This document shows, in pieces, positions 1 through 7,456 of a stretch of 13,424 nt of DNA (within the stretch, counting starts at the first letter, position 1; every line of letters starts with the position of its first letter). The translations under genes and the position numbers were made by a program. Under the pieces are notes generated by a model. The model saw only the letters and a list, made by a program, of their open reading frames with translations, did not search any database and was not told the DNA's origin. This DNA is from Alphaproteobacteria bacterium (GTDB lineage: Bacteria > Pseudomonadota > Alphaproteobacteria > Rhodobacterales > Rhodobacteraceae). The stretch lies in assembly GCA_024279075.1 (NCBI GenBank), contig JAJRRX010000209.1, forward strand, positions 1 through 13,424, written 5' to 3'.

Positions 1-65
1 CGCACATAAAATACGCCGATCATCAAAAGAACGGCCAATACGAGATAAATCGCCATGCGCTGCAT
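1..65 (-). CDS. N-terminus of an unknown membrane or secreted protein (partial)
   Basis: The ATG lies directly after the ispG stop codon with no gap, so this gene is probably translationally coupled to ispG. Only about 21 residues are in the window. They begin MQRMAIYLVLAVLLMIGVFY, a short basic start followed by an uninterrupted hydrophobic run, which fits a signal peptide or a first membrane helix. The gene runs off the left edge of the window. I do not recognise the family from this fragment and assign no function. The ispG 3' end (sequence reading GGAAAATAG) supplies a plausible weak ribosome binding site. Confidence 0.6.
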   Translation of the reverse strand, partial: MQRMAIYLVLAVLLMIGVFYV

Positions 66-1175
66 CTATTTTCCTTCGTCTATCAGCGCGGCCCGCGCTT
101 CTACCAGATCAACAATATGGTCGATCATCGCATCATTGCCAAGCTTGTGATCTTGCTTGCCCGCTACGTAAACCATGCCAGAGCCAGCGCCACCGCCGGT
201 AAAACCAACATCGGTCATCAAGGCCTCGCCGGGGCCATTAACCACACAGCCAATAATGCTCAGGCTGATCGGCGTGCGAATATGCTCCAGCCGGTCCTCC
301 AAGGCTTCAACGGTTTTGATCACGTCAAACCCTTGGCGGGCGCAGGAGGGGCAGGAGATAATATTAACACCCCGATGCCGCAGGCCCAGCGATTTTAGAA
401 TTTCAAAACCGGCTTTTACTTCGCGCACAGGATCCGCCGAAAGGGAGACCCGCAGAGTATCGCCAATGCCGTCCCATAACAGCGAACCAAGGCCGATGGC
501 GCTTTTAACCGTGCCAGAAACCAGCCCGCCTGCTTCAGTAATACCAAGGTGAATGGGCGCATCTGTGGCTTCGGCCAGCCCATGATAAGCAGCGGCAGAC
601 ATAAACACATCCGAAGCTTTTACACTAATTTTGAAGTTATCGAAGTTGTTGTCATGCAGAATGCGAATATGGTCGAGCCCGCTTTCGATCATCGCATCAG
701 GGCAAGGCTCGCCGTATTTCTCTAGCAAATGGCGCTCTAGACTGCCAGCATTTACCCCAATACGAATAGAGCAACCGTTATCCTTGGCCGCAGCAACAAC
801 CTCGCGCACCCGATCGGGCGAACCGATATTACCGGGGTTAATGCGCAGGCACGCGGCCCCTGCCTCGGCGGCCTCTACCCCGCGTTTATAGTGAAAGTGG
901 ATATCCGCGACCAGCGGCACAGGGCTTTCAGCCGCGATCTCCTTAAAAGCCTTGGTGGCGGCCTCATCCGGGCAAGACACCCGCACAATATCAGCCCCCG
1001 CCTCGGCGCATTCCTGAATTTGCGCCACAGTAGCGCCAATGTCAGAGGTTATGGTGTTGGTCATGGTTTGCACAGTTATCGGAGCGTCGCCGCCAACAGG
1101 CACATTGCCCACCATGATCTGGCGGCTTTTGCGGCGCTCGATATCCCGCCATGGGCGGATAGGATTATGGGTCAT
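66..1175 (-). CDS. ispG: 4-hydroxy-3-methylbut-2-en-1-yl diphosphate synthase (flavodoxin) IspG/GcpE
   Basis: This is the iron-sulfur enzyme that converts 2-C-methyl-erythritol cyclodiphosphate to HMBPP, the penultimate step of the non-mevalonate isoprenoid pathway, in the cytoplasm. The 369-residue product has the family hallmarks: a TIM-barrel part with VGNVPVGGDAPITVQTMTNT near residues 22-41, then a C-terminal cluster domain with cysteines C275 and C278 (ISCPSCARQG) and C310, followed by the catalytic glutamate E317 in GCVVNGPGEA. I chose the ATG at 1175 because the protein then starts MTHNPIRPWRDIERRKSRQI, which matches the usual start in roseobacters, and AAAGAG lies about ten bases upstream. 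An in-frame GTG/ATG at 1244/1241 would add 23 residues of unconserved type. The gene follows the RodZ-like gene by 84 bp, probably in the same transcript. Confidence 0.96.
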   Translation of the reverse strand: MTHNPIRPWRDIERRKSRQIMVGNVPVGGDAPITVQTMTNTITSDIGATVAQIQECAEAGADIVRVSCPDEAATKAFKEIAAESPVPLVADIHFHYKRGVEAAEAGAACLRINPGNIGSPDRVREVVAAAKDNGCSIRIGVNAGSLERHLLEKYGEPCPDAMIESGLDHIRILHDNNFDNFKISVKASDVFMSAAAYHGLAEATDAPIHLGITEAGGLVSGTVKSAIGLGSLLWDGIGDTLRVSLSADPVREVKAGFEILKSLGLRHRGVNIISCPSCARQGFDVIKTVEALEDRLEHIRTPISLSIIGCVVNGPGEALMTDVGFTGGGAGSGMVYVAGKQDHKLGNDAMIDHIVDLVEARAALIDEGK

Positions 1176-1259
1176 GTGAGCAAAACTCTTTATTGGGTTA
1201 TGATGGGTATATGTATCGTGTCTAGTGGCGGTTGTCACCATCACCTTTGGCGCGCGTGG

Positions 1260-2420
1260 CTAGTATTCATCGCCAAGCGCAGCGGCACGCGTCAACTCTT
1301 CCGAAACCGTGCGCATTTCGGCGGTGAGCGTGCCAAGCGGCGCATAATTTTCAACGATATCGGCAGCGGCAAGCGATACATCCCGTGCCACGCCATTGGT
1401 GCCATTCACGGGTCCAAAAACCTGCCCGTCAACCATCAAAAAGAGGTATCCCGCGTTGCCCGCCCGCAAGCTGGAAATCTTGGCCCGCTCTGGCAAGGTG
1501 TATTCCTCCCCTGCCGCCAGCACCTTTTCAAACAGGATAGAGCCATCAGCAGCACTCACCCGCACCCAAGCTTCTTGCTGGGCAAACAAGCTAATGAGCG
1601 GGTTATTTTCTGCCACCGTTACTTGCGGGTCGCCGACCGCGGCAAGGGCTTCAACTGCCGCAACAATCGCCGCTTGCGGCACAATTTCCGTTGAGGCAAC
1701 CACAATCTCCGGCGCTATTGCCCCGATCGGGCCATCACGCGGGGTCACAACAGGCACGCTGAGCGCGCGGTTAGAGTAAAGCCGGTTTAAATCCATCGCC
1801 TGCTCGGCAGTGCGGCTCAAAAGCTCGGTATTGGCAGCATCGGCAAAACCGGCAAATTCCACGGTATCAAGCACCTCGGGCGATTGCTCAACGGGTGCGA
1901 TGTCAACCCGCTGAATATCCTTCAACAAGGTCCAACCACCAAAAACCAAACCTGCAATCAACCCAACGATCACCAGCAACGGCCCCAAAGCCGAAACATC
2001 CGCCATGCGCGAGCCATCAAGAGCCGCGCGGCCAAAAATCGGGTTTATATCATTAACCGCTGAGGCACTGATGGCCGAAACGCGGGAATTGCTGCCACCT
2101 TCGCGACGGCGGCCAAGGTCCGCGTGCGCACCCTTAAAATTGGATTCTGCACAAAACCGCGCATAGGTATCTTCCGGGTCCAGCTCCAGATAGCGCGCAT
2201 ATGAGCGCACGTAGCCAGCTAAAAAACCTGTGTTTTCAAAGACAGAAAGGTCGCAATTCTCGATCGCAGCAATGTAAGAGGCTTTTATCCGCAAGTCGCG
2301 CTGCACATCGAGCAGCGATTTGCCTAGTGTGGCGCGCTCGCCACGCAGTTCATCGCCAAGGCGCAGCTCAAATGAGTCAAAGCCCTGCAAATCTGCGGTA
2401 TCTGCTTCAGTGGGTGTCAC
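1260..2420 (-). CDS. RodZ-like transmembrane helix-turn-helix protein (DUF4115 C-terminal domain)
   Basis: The 386-residue protein has the RodZ layout. Residues about 13-90 form a cytoplasmic helix-turn-helix domain (FELRLGDELRGERATLGKSL, IKASYIAAIEN, then FLAGYVRSYARYLELDP). A variable linker follows, then one membrane helix at about 144-166 (LGPLLVIVGLIAGLVFGGW), an Ala/Val-rich periplasmic linker, and a beta-rich domain at about 280-352 (AWVRVSAADGSILFEKVLAA) of the DUF4115 type. In the family RodZ binds MreB and helps set cell shape; that role here is inferred from domain order. I prefer the GTG start at 2420, which has AAGGG seven bases upstream; the TTG at 2450 adds ten residues with no usable spacing. 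The gene sits between hemA and ispG on the same strand. The rodZ symbol is withheld because alphaproteobacterial members are poorly characterised. Confidence 0.88.
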   Translation of the reverse strand: MTPTEADTADLQGFDSFELRLGDELRGERATLGKSLLDVQRDLRIKASYIAAIENCDLSVFENTGFLAGYVRSYARYLELDPEDTYARFCAESNFKGAHADLGRRREGGSNSRVSAISASAVNDINPIFGRAALDGSRMADVSALGPLLVIVGLIAGLVFGGWTLLKDIQRVDIAPVEQSPEVLDTVEFAGFADAANTELLSRTAEQAMDLNRLYSNRALSVPVVTPRDGPIGAIAPEIVVASTEIVPQAAIVAAVEALAAVGDPQVTVAENNPLISLFAQQEAWVRVSAADGSILFEKVLAAGEEYTLPERAKISSLRAGNAGYLFLMVDGQVFGPVNGTNGVARDVSLAAADIVENYAPLGTLTAEMRTVSEELTRAAALGDEY

Positions 2421-2457
2421 TGTACTGCCCTTGTGTTCGCATTGCGCCAACTCATAA

Positions 2458-2489
2458 ACGAATCACTTCTTGCCGAAGTCTGTATTCGT
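2458..2489 (-). promoter_or_regulatory. Two-step inverted repeat in the leader of the RodZ-like gene
   Basis: An outer 6-bp pair (ACGAAT at 2458-2463 with ATTCGT at 2484-2489) encloses an inner 5-bp pair (ACTTC at 2465-2469 with GAAGT at 2475-2479). The inner loop is five bases and the bulge is uneven (one base versus four). It lies about 40 bp upstream of the chosen GTG start in the 144-bp gap after hemA. No U tract follows on either strand, so it is not a standard terminator. It could be a leader hairpin or a protein-binding site; the function is unknown. Confidence 0.35.
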
Positions 2490-2564
2490 GGTAACAATTT
2501 ATTTACTGTTTTTAGGCCTTTTTTCCCAACCTGTCCAGCGGCTTAAGCGGGAAAGCGCGCATGC

Positions 2565-3788
2565 CTAACAGGCAATCGGCTTGCGGGCGAGTTCGCACTG
2601 CTGCCATAGGCTATCAAGTGCATGCACCAGCTCATCCATCATCGGGCCATCATGCACCGGCGAAGGCGTAAAGCGCAGGCGCTCGGTGCCCCGTGGCACG
2701 GTCGGAAAGTTGATCGGCTGAACGTAAATACCAAAATCATTGAGCAATGAATCCGATAACATTTTGCACTTGGCAGGGTTGCCCACATGCACCGGCACAA
2801 TATGGCTCGGGCTGTCCATCACGGGTAGCCCCATAGCTTTAAGCCGCAATTTCAGCACCTTAGCGGCCTCTTGCTGTTGGTCGCGCAATTCCTGATGCTC
2901 TTTCAGGTAACGGATGGAAGCCGTGGCCCCCGCCAACACCGTAGGCGGCAACGAGGTGGTGAATATGAACCCCGGCGCGTAAGAGCGCACCGCGTCAATC
3001 ATTTTACGCGAGGCGGCAATATAGCCACCCATCACACCATAAGCCTTGCCTAATGTGCCGTTGATAATATCAATCTTGCCCGTCAGTCCGAGATGCTCTG
3101 AAAGCCCACCACCGCGCGGGCCATACATGCCAACCGCATGCACTTCATCAAGGTAAGTCAGCGCGCCGAACTCCTCGGCCAAAGCACACACCTCTTCCAG
3201 CGGGCCAAAATCACCATCCATCGAATACACCGACTCAAAGGCGATCAGTTTGGGCGCGTTAGGGTCCGCCGCTTCCAGCAGTTCGCGCAGGTGCGCAACA
3301 TCATTATGCCGCCAAATATGCTTTTGCCCTTTCGAGCGGCGCAAGCCCTCGATCATGCTGGCATGGTTTAGTTCGTCAGAAAAAACAATCAGCCCCGGAA
3401 ACAGCTTTGGCAGGGTGCTAAGCGTCGCGTCATTGGCGATGTAAGCCGAAGTGAAAACCAGCGCATCTTCCTTCTGATGCAAATCGGCAATCTCTGCCTC
3501 TAGCGCGTTATGATAAGCCGTGGTGCCAGAAATATTACGCGTGCCACCCGAGCCAGCGCCTGCCACCTCAATGGCTTCATGCATGGCCTCTAGCACCACC
3601 TCGTTTTGCCCCATGCCGAGGTAATCATTGCCACACCACACCGCAATATCCTGCACCGTGCCATCTGGCCGGTTCCACTTCGCCCGCGGGAACTGCCCTT
3701 TTTGGCGCACGATATCCATAAATACGCGATAGCGATCTTCCGCATGCAGCGCCTCAAGCGCTGTGTCCAGATGTGCGTTGTAATCCAT
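2565..3788 (-). CDS. hemA: 5-aminolevulinate synthase (ALAS, C4 pathway)
   Basis: This PLP enzyme condenses glycine with succinyl-CoA to make 5-aminolevulinate, the first step of haem (and, where present, bacteriochlorophyll and cobalamin) synthesis in alphaproteobacteria. The product is 407 residues, the normal length. The PLP-binding lysine is K248 in NGTLGKAYGVMGGY, the cofactor-stacking region is LDEVHAVGMYGPRGGG with D214 and H217, and the glycine-rich GAGSGGTRNISGTT is at 77-90, all canonical. The ATG at 3788 has GGAGAG about six bases upstream. The gene reads away from tsaE across a 213-bp control region. A RodZ-like gene follows 144 bp downstream on the same strand. No second ALAS is visible in the window, so which isozyme this is cannot be decided. 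Confidence 0.97.
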   Translation of the reverse strand: MDYNAHLDTALEALHAEDRYRVFMDIVRQKGQFPRAKWNRPDGTVQDIAVWCGNDYLGMGQNEVVLEAMHEAIEVAGAGSGGTRNISGTTAYHNALEAEIADLHQKEDALVFTSAYIANDATLSTLPKLFPGLIVFSDELNHASMIEGLRRSKGQKHIWRHNDVAHLRELLEAADPNAPKLIAFESVYSMDGDFGPLEEVCALAEEFGALTYLDEVHAVGMYGPRGGGLSEHLGLTGKIDIINGTLGKAYGVMGGYIAASRKMIDAVRSYAPGFIFTTSLPPTVLAGATASIRYLKEHQELRDQQQEAAKVLKLRLKAMGLPVMDSPSHIVPVHVGNPAKCKMLSDSLLNDFGIYVQPINFPTVPRGTERLRFTPSPVHDGPMMDELVHALDSLWQQCELARKPIAC

Positions 3789-4001
3789 AGGATTCTCTCC
3801 GGTAAAAGGGGTGTGGCTTTCTTAAACGAGATGGAATCGGAAATCACCCTGCAAAATGCCGCATAGCGGCGTGATAACGCATTTATTACTCTAACCAACC
3901 TGACAATTAGGTGAAATGCCCTTTTTGATTGTAATATCCGCGTATTGACGGCAGCCAAGGGGTATGAAATGACAGCCCAAACCCAGCGAAGAAGGCTCAA
4001 A
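3789..4001. promoter_or_regulatory. Divergent control region between hemA and tsaE
   Basis: This gap must hold the promoters of hemA (leftward) and of the tsaE operon (rightward). A perfect hairpin GCCGC-ATA-GCGGC sits at 3858-3870, framed by AAATGC (3854-3859) and GCATTT (3879-3884). It is about 70 bases before the hemA ATG, so it may lie in the mRNA leader or overlap a regulator site. CTGACA at 3900-3905 resembles a -35 element on the plus strand, but no convincing -10 lies 16-18 bp beyond it. I therefore do not place exact promoters. Confidence 0.45.
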
Positions 4002-4490
4002 ATGCCCAAAATACCCCCTCCAGTTCAGCTACGCCTCGAATCAGAGGCCGACACCACGCGGCTGGCGGCAGCTTTTGCTAGCGCCATGCAGGCCGGCGAT
4101 GTGCTGTTGCTAAGCGGCGGCTTAGCGGCTGGAAAAACCTATTTTGTGCGCGCGGCTGTGGCGGAGCTCGGCTCAGATGATGCGGTGAGCAGCCCGACCT
4201 ACACTTTGGTAAATATCTATAACAGCCCCAAAGGGCCAGTGGTACATATGGATGCCTACCGCCTTGAAAGCGCCGCTGATTTCGCCGATTTGGCGCTGGA
4301 AGACGAGGTAGAGCACGGGCTTACCTTCATTGAATGGGGCGACATGCTGGCGGGCGAATTTGACGATTATATCCGCCTTGAAATGGTGGTGGACCCAACG
4401 CTGGAACAAGCGCGCAATGCCGCACTTTCCTTCCATGGCCCACGCGGTGCGGCCCTGCTGGCAAAAGTGCTAGAGGGCTTCAAGGCATGA
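4002..4490 (+). CDS. tsaE: tRNA t6A biosynthesis ATPase TsaE (YjeE family)
   Basis: TsaE is the small P-loop ATPase that drives turnover of the TsaB-TsaD complex during t6A synthesis on ANN-decoding tRNAs. In this 162-residue protein the Walker A motif is SGGLAAGKT (residues 38-46, K45), the switch motif is SSPTYTLVN (63-71), the conserved HMDAYRL has D84, and FIEWGD (109-114) carries the family's IEW signature. I chose the ATG at 4002 (GAAGG six bases upstream) because it gives the usual short family N-terminus. The ATG at 3969, with AAGGGG six bases upstream, is nearly as good and adds 11 residues. The stop overlaps tsaB by four bases (ATGA), so the two are translationally coupled. Confidence 0.93.
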   Translation: MPKIPPPVQLRLESEADTTRLAAAFASAMQAGDVLLLSGGLAAGKTYFVRAAVAELGSDDAVSSPTYTLVNIYNSPKGPVVHMDAYRLESAADFADLALEDEVEHGLTFIEWGDMLAGEFDDYIRLEMVVDPTLEQARNAALSFHGPRGAALLAKVLEGFKA

Positions 4491-5095
4491 AGCTGTTTTT
4501 GCAAACCTCCTCTGGCCAGCCCTCATTGGCATTGTGGGAAAACCGTGTGGTTTTCGAGGTGACCTACGGCCAAATGCAACGGCTGGATTATGGCGTCGAG
4601 CTGCGCGCGGCACTCGATAGCACGGGGCGGTCGCTGGAAGAGCTATCCGAAATCATCGTAGATATCGGCCCCGGGCGGCTTGGCTCCACCCGCACCGCCG
4701 TGGCCTTTGCCAATGGCTTGGCCTATGCCCGCCGCCTGCCGATTGTGCCGCTGAATTCGATCATTTTGCTCGGAGCCTACGCCGAGTCCACGCACAACAA
4801 GCCCTGCCTAGTGCTGCGCAGTGCGGCGCGCAAGCAATACCATTGGGGGCTAGTGAAAGATGGCCGGATTATTGAAGCGGGCTTTGCGCCGGATGGGGTG
4901 ATTATAACCGATTTCAAAGGCCCGATTGTGGTTGCCGGAGACGCAACCCCCGAGCATGCAACAGTAAAAAACGCCGATTGGCTGTCCCTAAATGCGGTAG
5001 AAGGCGCGGCCCTTGCCCTGTTAGCGCCACACCTGACACCCACCCAAGGCCCCGTGGTGCCGCTCACCGATACATCGGGGCTCGCCCGTGAATAA
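4487..5095 (+). CDS. tsaB: tRNA t6A biosynthesis protein TsaB (YeaZ-like), divergent
   Basis: TsaB is the inactive ASKHA-fold partner that dimerises with TsaD and carries the TsaE docking surface. The family is shown by the core VDIGPGRLGSTRTAVAFANG (residues 58-77), which corresponds to the GxGPGSFTGxRxGxxxAKGLA signature, and by its place between tsaE and tsaC. The protein is short (202 residues versus about 220-230) and unusual. The N-terminal strand reads LFLQTSSGQ, with Q6 where an aspartate (IDTS) is usual. GRLGST replaces GSFTGL, and the typical R/H-rich helix before the GPG motif is not obvious. The assignment rests on the GPG region plus context. The ATG overlaps the tsaE stop, and the last eight bases overlap tsaC. 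Confidence 0.82.
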   Translation: MKLFLQTSSGQPSLALWENRVVFEVTYGQMQRLDYGVELRAALDSTGRSLEELSEIIVDIGPGRLGSTRTAVAFANGLAYARRLPIVPLNSIILLGAYAESTHNKPCLVLRSAARKQYHWGLVKDGRIIEAGFAPDGVIITDFKGPIVVAGDATPEHATVKNADWLSLNAVEGAALALLAPHLTPTQGPVVPLTDTSGLARE

Positions 5096-5660
5096 GGTCG
5101 TCGAAATTCTAAGCAATGGCGGGGTGGCCTTGCTGCCAACGGATACGGTTTACGGGCTTTTGGCCAGCCCGTTGCATCCTAAAGCCGTGGCCAAAATATT
5201 TGCTCTGAAAGCAAGGCCAGTGGTCAAAAACCTGCCAGTATTAGTGGCGGATGCCGCACAGATTACGGCACTAGGTGTGCAGCTAACACCCCGCATAAAA
5301 AAACTATTGGCAATGCGCCACGGCGCGCTCACAATGGTTTTACCAATAAGCAATGCCCCCCAATGGCTGGCAGGGCGAAAAGAGGTGGCTGTGCGGATAC
5401 CACAAGATGCATATCTCCGCGCCCTTCTTGAAGCGACTAGCCCCCTCCTTGCCACCAGCGCCAATGCCAGCGGGCACGAGACGCCCGCTGCGGTGCCCGA
5501 CATCCTAGCCCAACTCACCGGCGCGCCTGATATCGTGGTCAATGACGGCCCCCGCACAGGCCAGCCCTCGACGTTGATAGACACCCAAACCACCCCTTTC
5601 ACCGTGCTCCGCCGTGGCGCGATTTCAGAGGAAGACCTCAAGGAGATTTTGGCGCTATGA
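5088..5660 (+). CDS. tsaC: L-threonylcarbamoyladenylate synthase TsaC (YrdC/Sua5 family, short form)
   Basis: TsaC makes threonylcarbamoyl-AMP from threonine, bicarbonate and ATP, the substrate that TsaD transfers to tRNA A37. The 190-residue product is a single YrdC domain without the C-terminal Sua5 extension. Motifs seen are ALLPTDTVYGL (14-24), the KxR-type loop ALKARPVVKNLPVLV (39-53), VAVRIPQD (100-107), the ATSANASG signature (122-129) and PSTLID further on. In the KxR loop the usual PL is NL here (KNLPVLV). Start is a GTG at 5088, inside the last codons of tsaB, with GGGGC upstream; the overlap supports this start. It ends in an ATGA overlap with tsaD. Confidence 0.92.
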   Translation: MNKVVEILSNGGVALLPTDTVYGLLASPLHPKAVAKIFALKARPVVKNLPVLVADAAQITALGVQLTPRIKKLLAMRHGALTMVLPISNAPQWLAGRKEVAVRIPQDAYLRALLEATSPLLATSANASGHETPAAVPDILAQLTGAPDIVVNDGPRTGQPSTLIDTQTTPFTVLRRGAISEEDLKEILAL

Positions 5661-6640
5661 CGTTGATTCTAGGGATAGAAACCTCCTGTGATGACACCTC
5701 GATTGCCGTGGTAGACAAGGCCGGCCATGTGCTGGCCTGCAAAACCGCCTCGCAAGTGGAGGTGCATGAAGGTTACGGCGGGATTTATCCTGAATTTGCA
5801 AGCCGCGCCCACGTGGCGGCAATTATTCCGACGCTGGAAGCAACGCTGAATGCGGCAGATGTTTCTCCGGATGATCTTACCGCCATCGGTGTCACCCGTG
5901 GGCCGGGTCTCATTGGCTCCCTACTCGTGGGCCTGCACACGGCCAGCGGCCTCGGCGCGGGTTGGGGGCTGCCAGTTTATGGCATTAACCATCTGCGCGG
6001 CCACCTGCGCTCAGCCCTTCTTGAGGGTGGCAAGGTGAATTACCCCGCTATTGTGCTGTTGGCCTCGGGCGGGCATACGCTGATCGCTTATATGAAGGAT
6101 GCCGCCAGTATGGAGTTGCTTGGCACCACACGGGATGACTCTGTCGGCGAGGCTTATGATAAAGTGGCGCGTATGCTGAACCTTGGCTTTCCGGGTGGGC
6201 CTATCATTGATCAAGTCGCAAAAACCGGAAACCCGACCACGCGCTTTCCTCGACCAATGTTGGGCAAGGGCTTTGAGTTTTCCTTCTCCGGCCTTAAATC
6301 CTCGGTGCGCCGCCATATGGAAAAAACCCCCGAGGCGCATGTGCCAGACGTAGCGGCATCATTTGTGGCGGCCTGTATGGATGTGCTAATCGGCAAATGC
6401 AAAGCGGCGATTGAGATGTATAAACCCGCCAGCCTGATTGTCGTTGGCGGCGTCTCCGCCAGCCCTCAGCTGCGCGCGGGCATGGCGGACCTTTGCGCCA
6501 CTAAAGGGGTGCATCTCGCCCTGCCGCCGCAAAAATGGTCCACTGATAACGGTGCGATGATTGCGATGGCGACGTTTGATTACCTCGGCAGGCAGGCGGA
6601 CCTAGAGATTAACCCGAATCTGCCGATTGGCGTGCTTTAA
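5657..6640 (+). CDS. tsaD: tRNA N6-adenosine threonylcarbamoyltransferase TsaD (Kae1/YgjD/Gcp)
   Basis: TsaD transfers the threonylcarbamoyl group to A37 of ANN-decoding tRNAs. The 327-residue protein has GIETSCDDTSIAVV (6-19), GYGGIYPEFASRAH (39-52), GVTRGPGLIGSLLVG (78-92), the metal-binding pair H112 and H116 in INHLRGH, LLASGGHT, RDDSVGEAYDKVARM (159-173), FEFSFSGLKSSVRR (206-219) and STDNGAMIA (295-303, D297). The HxxxH motif is intact, but R114 lies between the histidines where most family members have glutamate. VVGGVSASPQLR replaces the common GGGVAANxxLR. Length is slightly short for the family. The stop is only three bases from the stop of the convergent LysE gene, with no terminator between them. 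Confidence 0.95.
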   Translation: MTLILGIETSCDDTSIAVVDKAGHVLACKTASQVEVHEGYGGIYPEFASRAHVAAIIPTLEATLNAADVSPDDLTAIGVTRGPGLIGSLLVGLHTASGLGAGWGLPVYGINHLRGHLRSALLEGGKVNYPAIVLLASGGHTLIAYMKDAASMELLGTTRDDSVGEAYDKVARMLNLGFPGGPIIDQVAKTGNPTTRFPRPMLGKGFEFSFSGLKSSVRRHMEKTPEAHVPDVAASFVAACMDVLIGKCKAAIEMYKPASLIVVGGVSASPQLRAGMADLCATKGVHLALPPQKWSTDNGAMIAMATFDYLGRQADLEINPNLPIGVL

Positions 6641-6643
6641 GCC

Positions 6644-7255
6644 TTATCGTGTAACAGCCACATAGCCCCCACCTGCGATGTAGAACACGCCGCTCACACC
6701 AGACGCTTTTCGCTGTGCCGATGGAGAGGTAATATGCGCCCGAAGCCGCTCCGCAAGAAAGGCATATCCGCCAAGTACCAGCCCCGCAACAGTGGCCGCT
6801 GTGATCACCAGAATGATATACTGGAGCCTTAGAGGGCTGGAAATATCAATAAACTGGGAGAGAAATGAGAGGTAAAAAACAAGTGACTTCGGGTTTAGAA
6901 TCGATGTAAAAAAGCCGGCTCTAAAGCTACCACCCCTATGTGCCCCTGCTTTACCCTGTGCAGCAGGCTGCTTTGCAAACCATAGCGCTTTAAGCCCTAT
7001 ATATAGCAAGAACAAAACGCCAAACCACTTTAATGCCTGAAATGCAAATGGAGACGCCGCCAAGGCAGCCCCGACCCCAAGTAGGGAAATAGCCATCAAA
7101 CACACTCCACCCAGCACCTCGCCAAGAATGCAAATGAGCGCAGAGCGCCGCCCATTGGCAATGGCTTGGCCCGTAACCACCAGAACACTTGGCCCCGGAA
7201 TGACGGAAAGCACGAAGGTAGCTGACAAAAAGGCGAACCAGATTTGAAGGTCCAT
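6644..7255 (-). CDS. LysE/RhtB-family amino-acid exporter
   Basis: The 203-residue product is an inner-membrane protein with about five or six hydrophobic segments (roughly 3-27, 38-60, 63-92, 114-136, 146-168 and 185-200), the LysE/RhtB pattern. Family motifs are SVIPGPSVLVVTGQAIANGR (17-36), the glycine pair in ILGEVLGG (43-50), and SILNPKSLVFYLSFL (118-132). Such proteins export amino acids such as lysine, homoserine, threonine or leucine by proton exchange; the substrate here cannot be read from sequence. The neighbouring Lrp genes make a link to amino-acid balance plausible, but that is inference. The ATG at 7255 has AGGAT upstream at normal spacing. The gene meets tsaD tail to tail with a 3-bp gap. 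Confidence 0.9.
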   Translation of the reverse strand: MDLQIWFAFLSATFVLSVIPGPSVLVVTGQAIANGRRSALICILGEVLGGVCLMAISLLGVGAALAASPFAFQALKWFGVLFLLYIGLKALWFAKQPAAQGKAGAHRGGSFRAGFFTSILNPKSLVFYLSFLSQFIDISSPLRLQYIILVITAATVAGLVLGGYAFLAERLRAHITSPSAQRKASGVSGVFYIAGGGYVAVTR

Positions 7256-7456
7256 ATTTGAAATCCTAGCGTTTGTGATATGCTATACGCCATTACCGCA
7301 AACGCCAAGGCCTCAGCGCGGCGCGGGCGCAATGTCTCACCACACACAGAGCTAGACGCGCCGCCACCGCAAGCATGTTCCCCTCGGCACAGGATCATTT
7401 GCTGCGCAAATAATCCCTTGCCATTGGGCGGTGGCCTCGCTGCGCTCGGTGGGCGC
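7256..7456. other. Intergenic region between the MAPEG and LysE genes
   Basis: No supported gene is seen in these 201 bp. They must hold the LysE promoter (leftward) and the 3' end of the MAPEG transcript. The clearest structure is a hairpin at 7392-7416: GGAT, a C/A mismatch, then ATTTGC, a TGC loop, and the matching GCAAAT and ATCC arm. It has no run of T on the minus strand after it, so it is at best an atypical terminator or RNA-stabilising stem. Bases 7425-7455 are GC-rich with short repeats of GCTGCGCTCGG type. Confidence 0.4.

Noticed and set aside
891..1694. Long plus-strand open frame (267 codons) across ispG and the RodZ-like gene
   Set aside because: It is antisense to two clear genes and its translation shows no family-like motifs; it reflects codon bias of the opposite strand.
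3945..3958. FNR-like site TTGAC-N4-GCCAA between hemA and tsaE
   Set aside because: It misses the TTGAT-N4-ATCAA consensus in several positions and lies about 160 bp from the hemA start; too weak to call.
6641..6643. Bidirectional terminator between tsaD and the LysE gene
   Set aside because: The stop codons are three bases apart and I see no stem with a T tract around them.
7295..7378. Short minus-strand frame (27 codons) with a GAGGGG before its ATG
   Set aside because: The spacing is only three bases, the composition is what GC-rich random sequence gives, and no homologue comes to mind.
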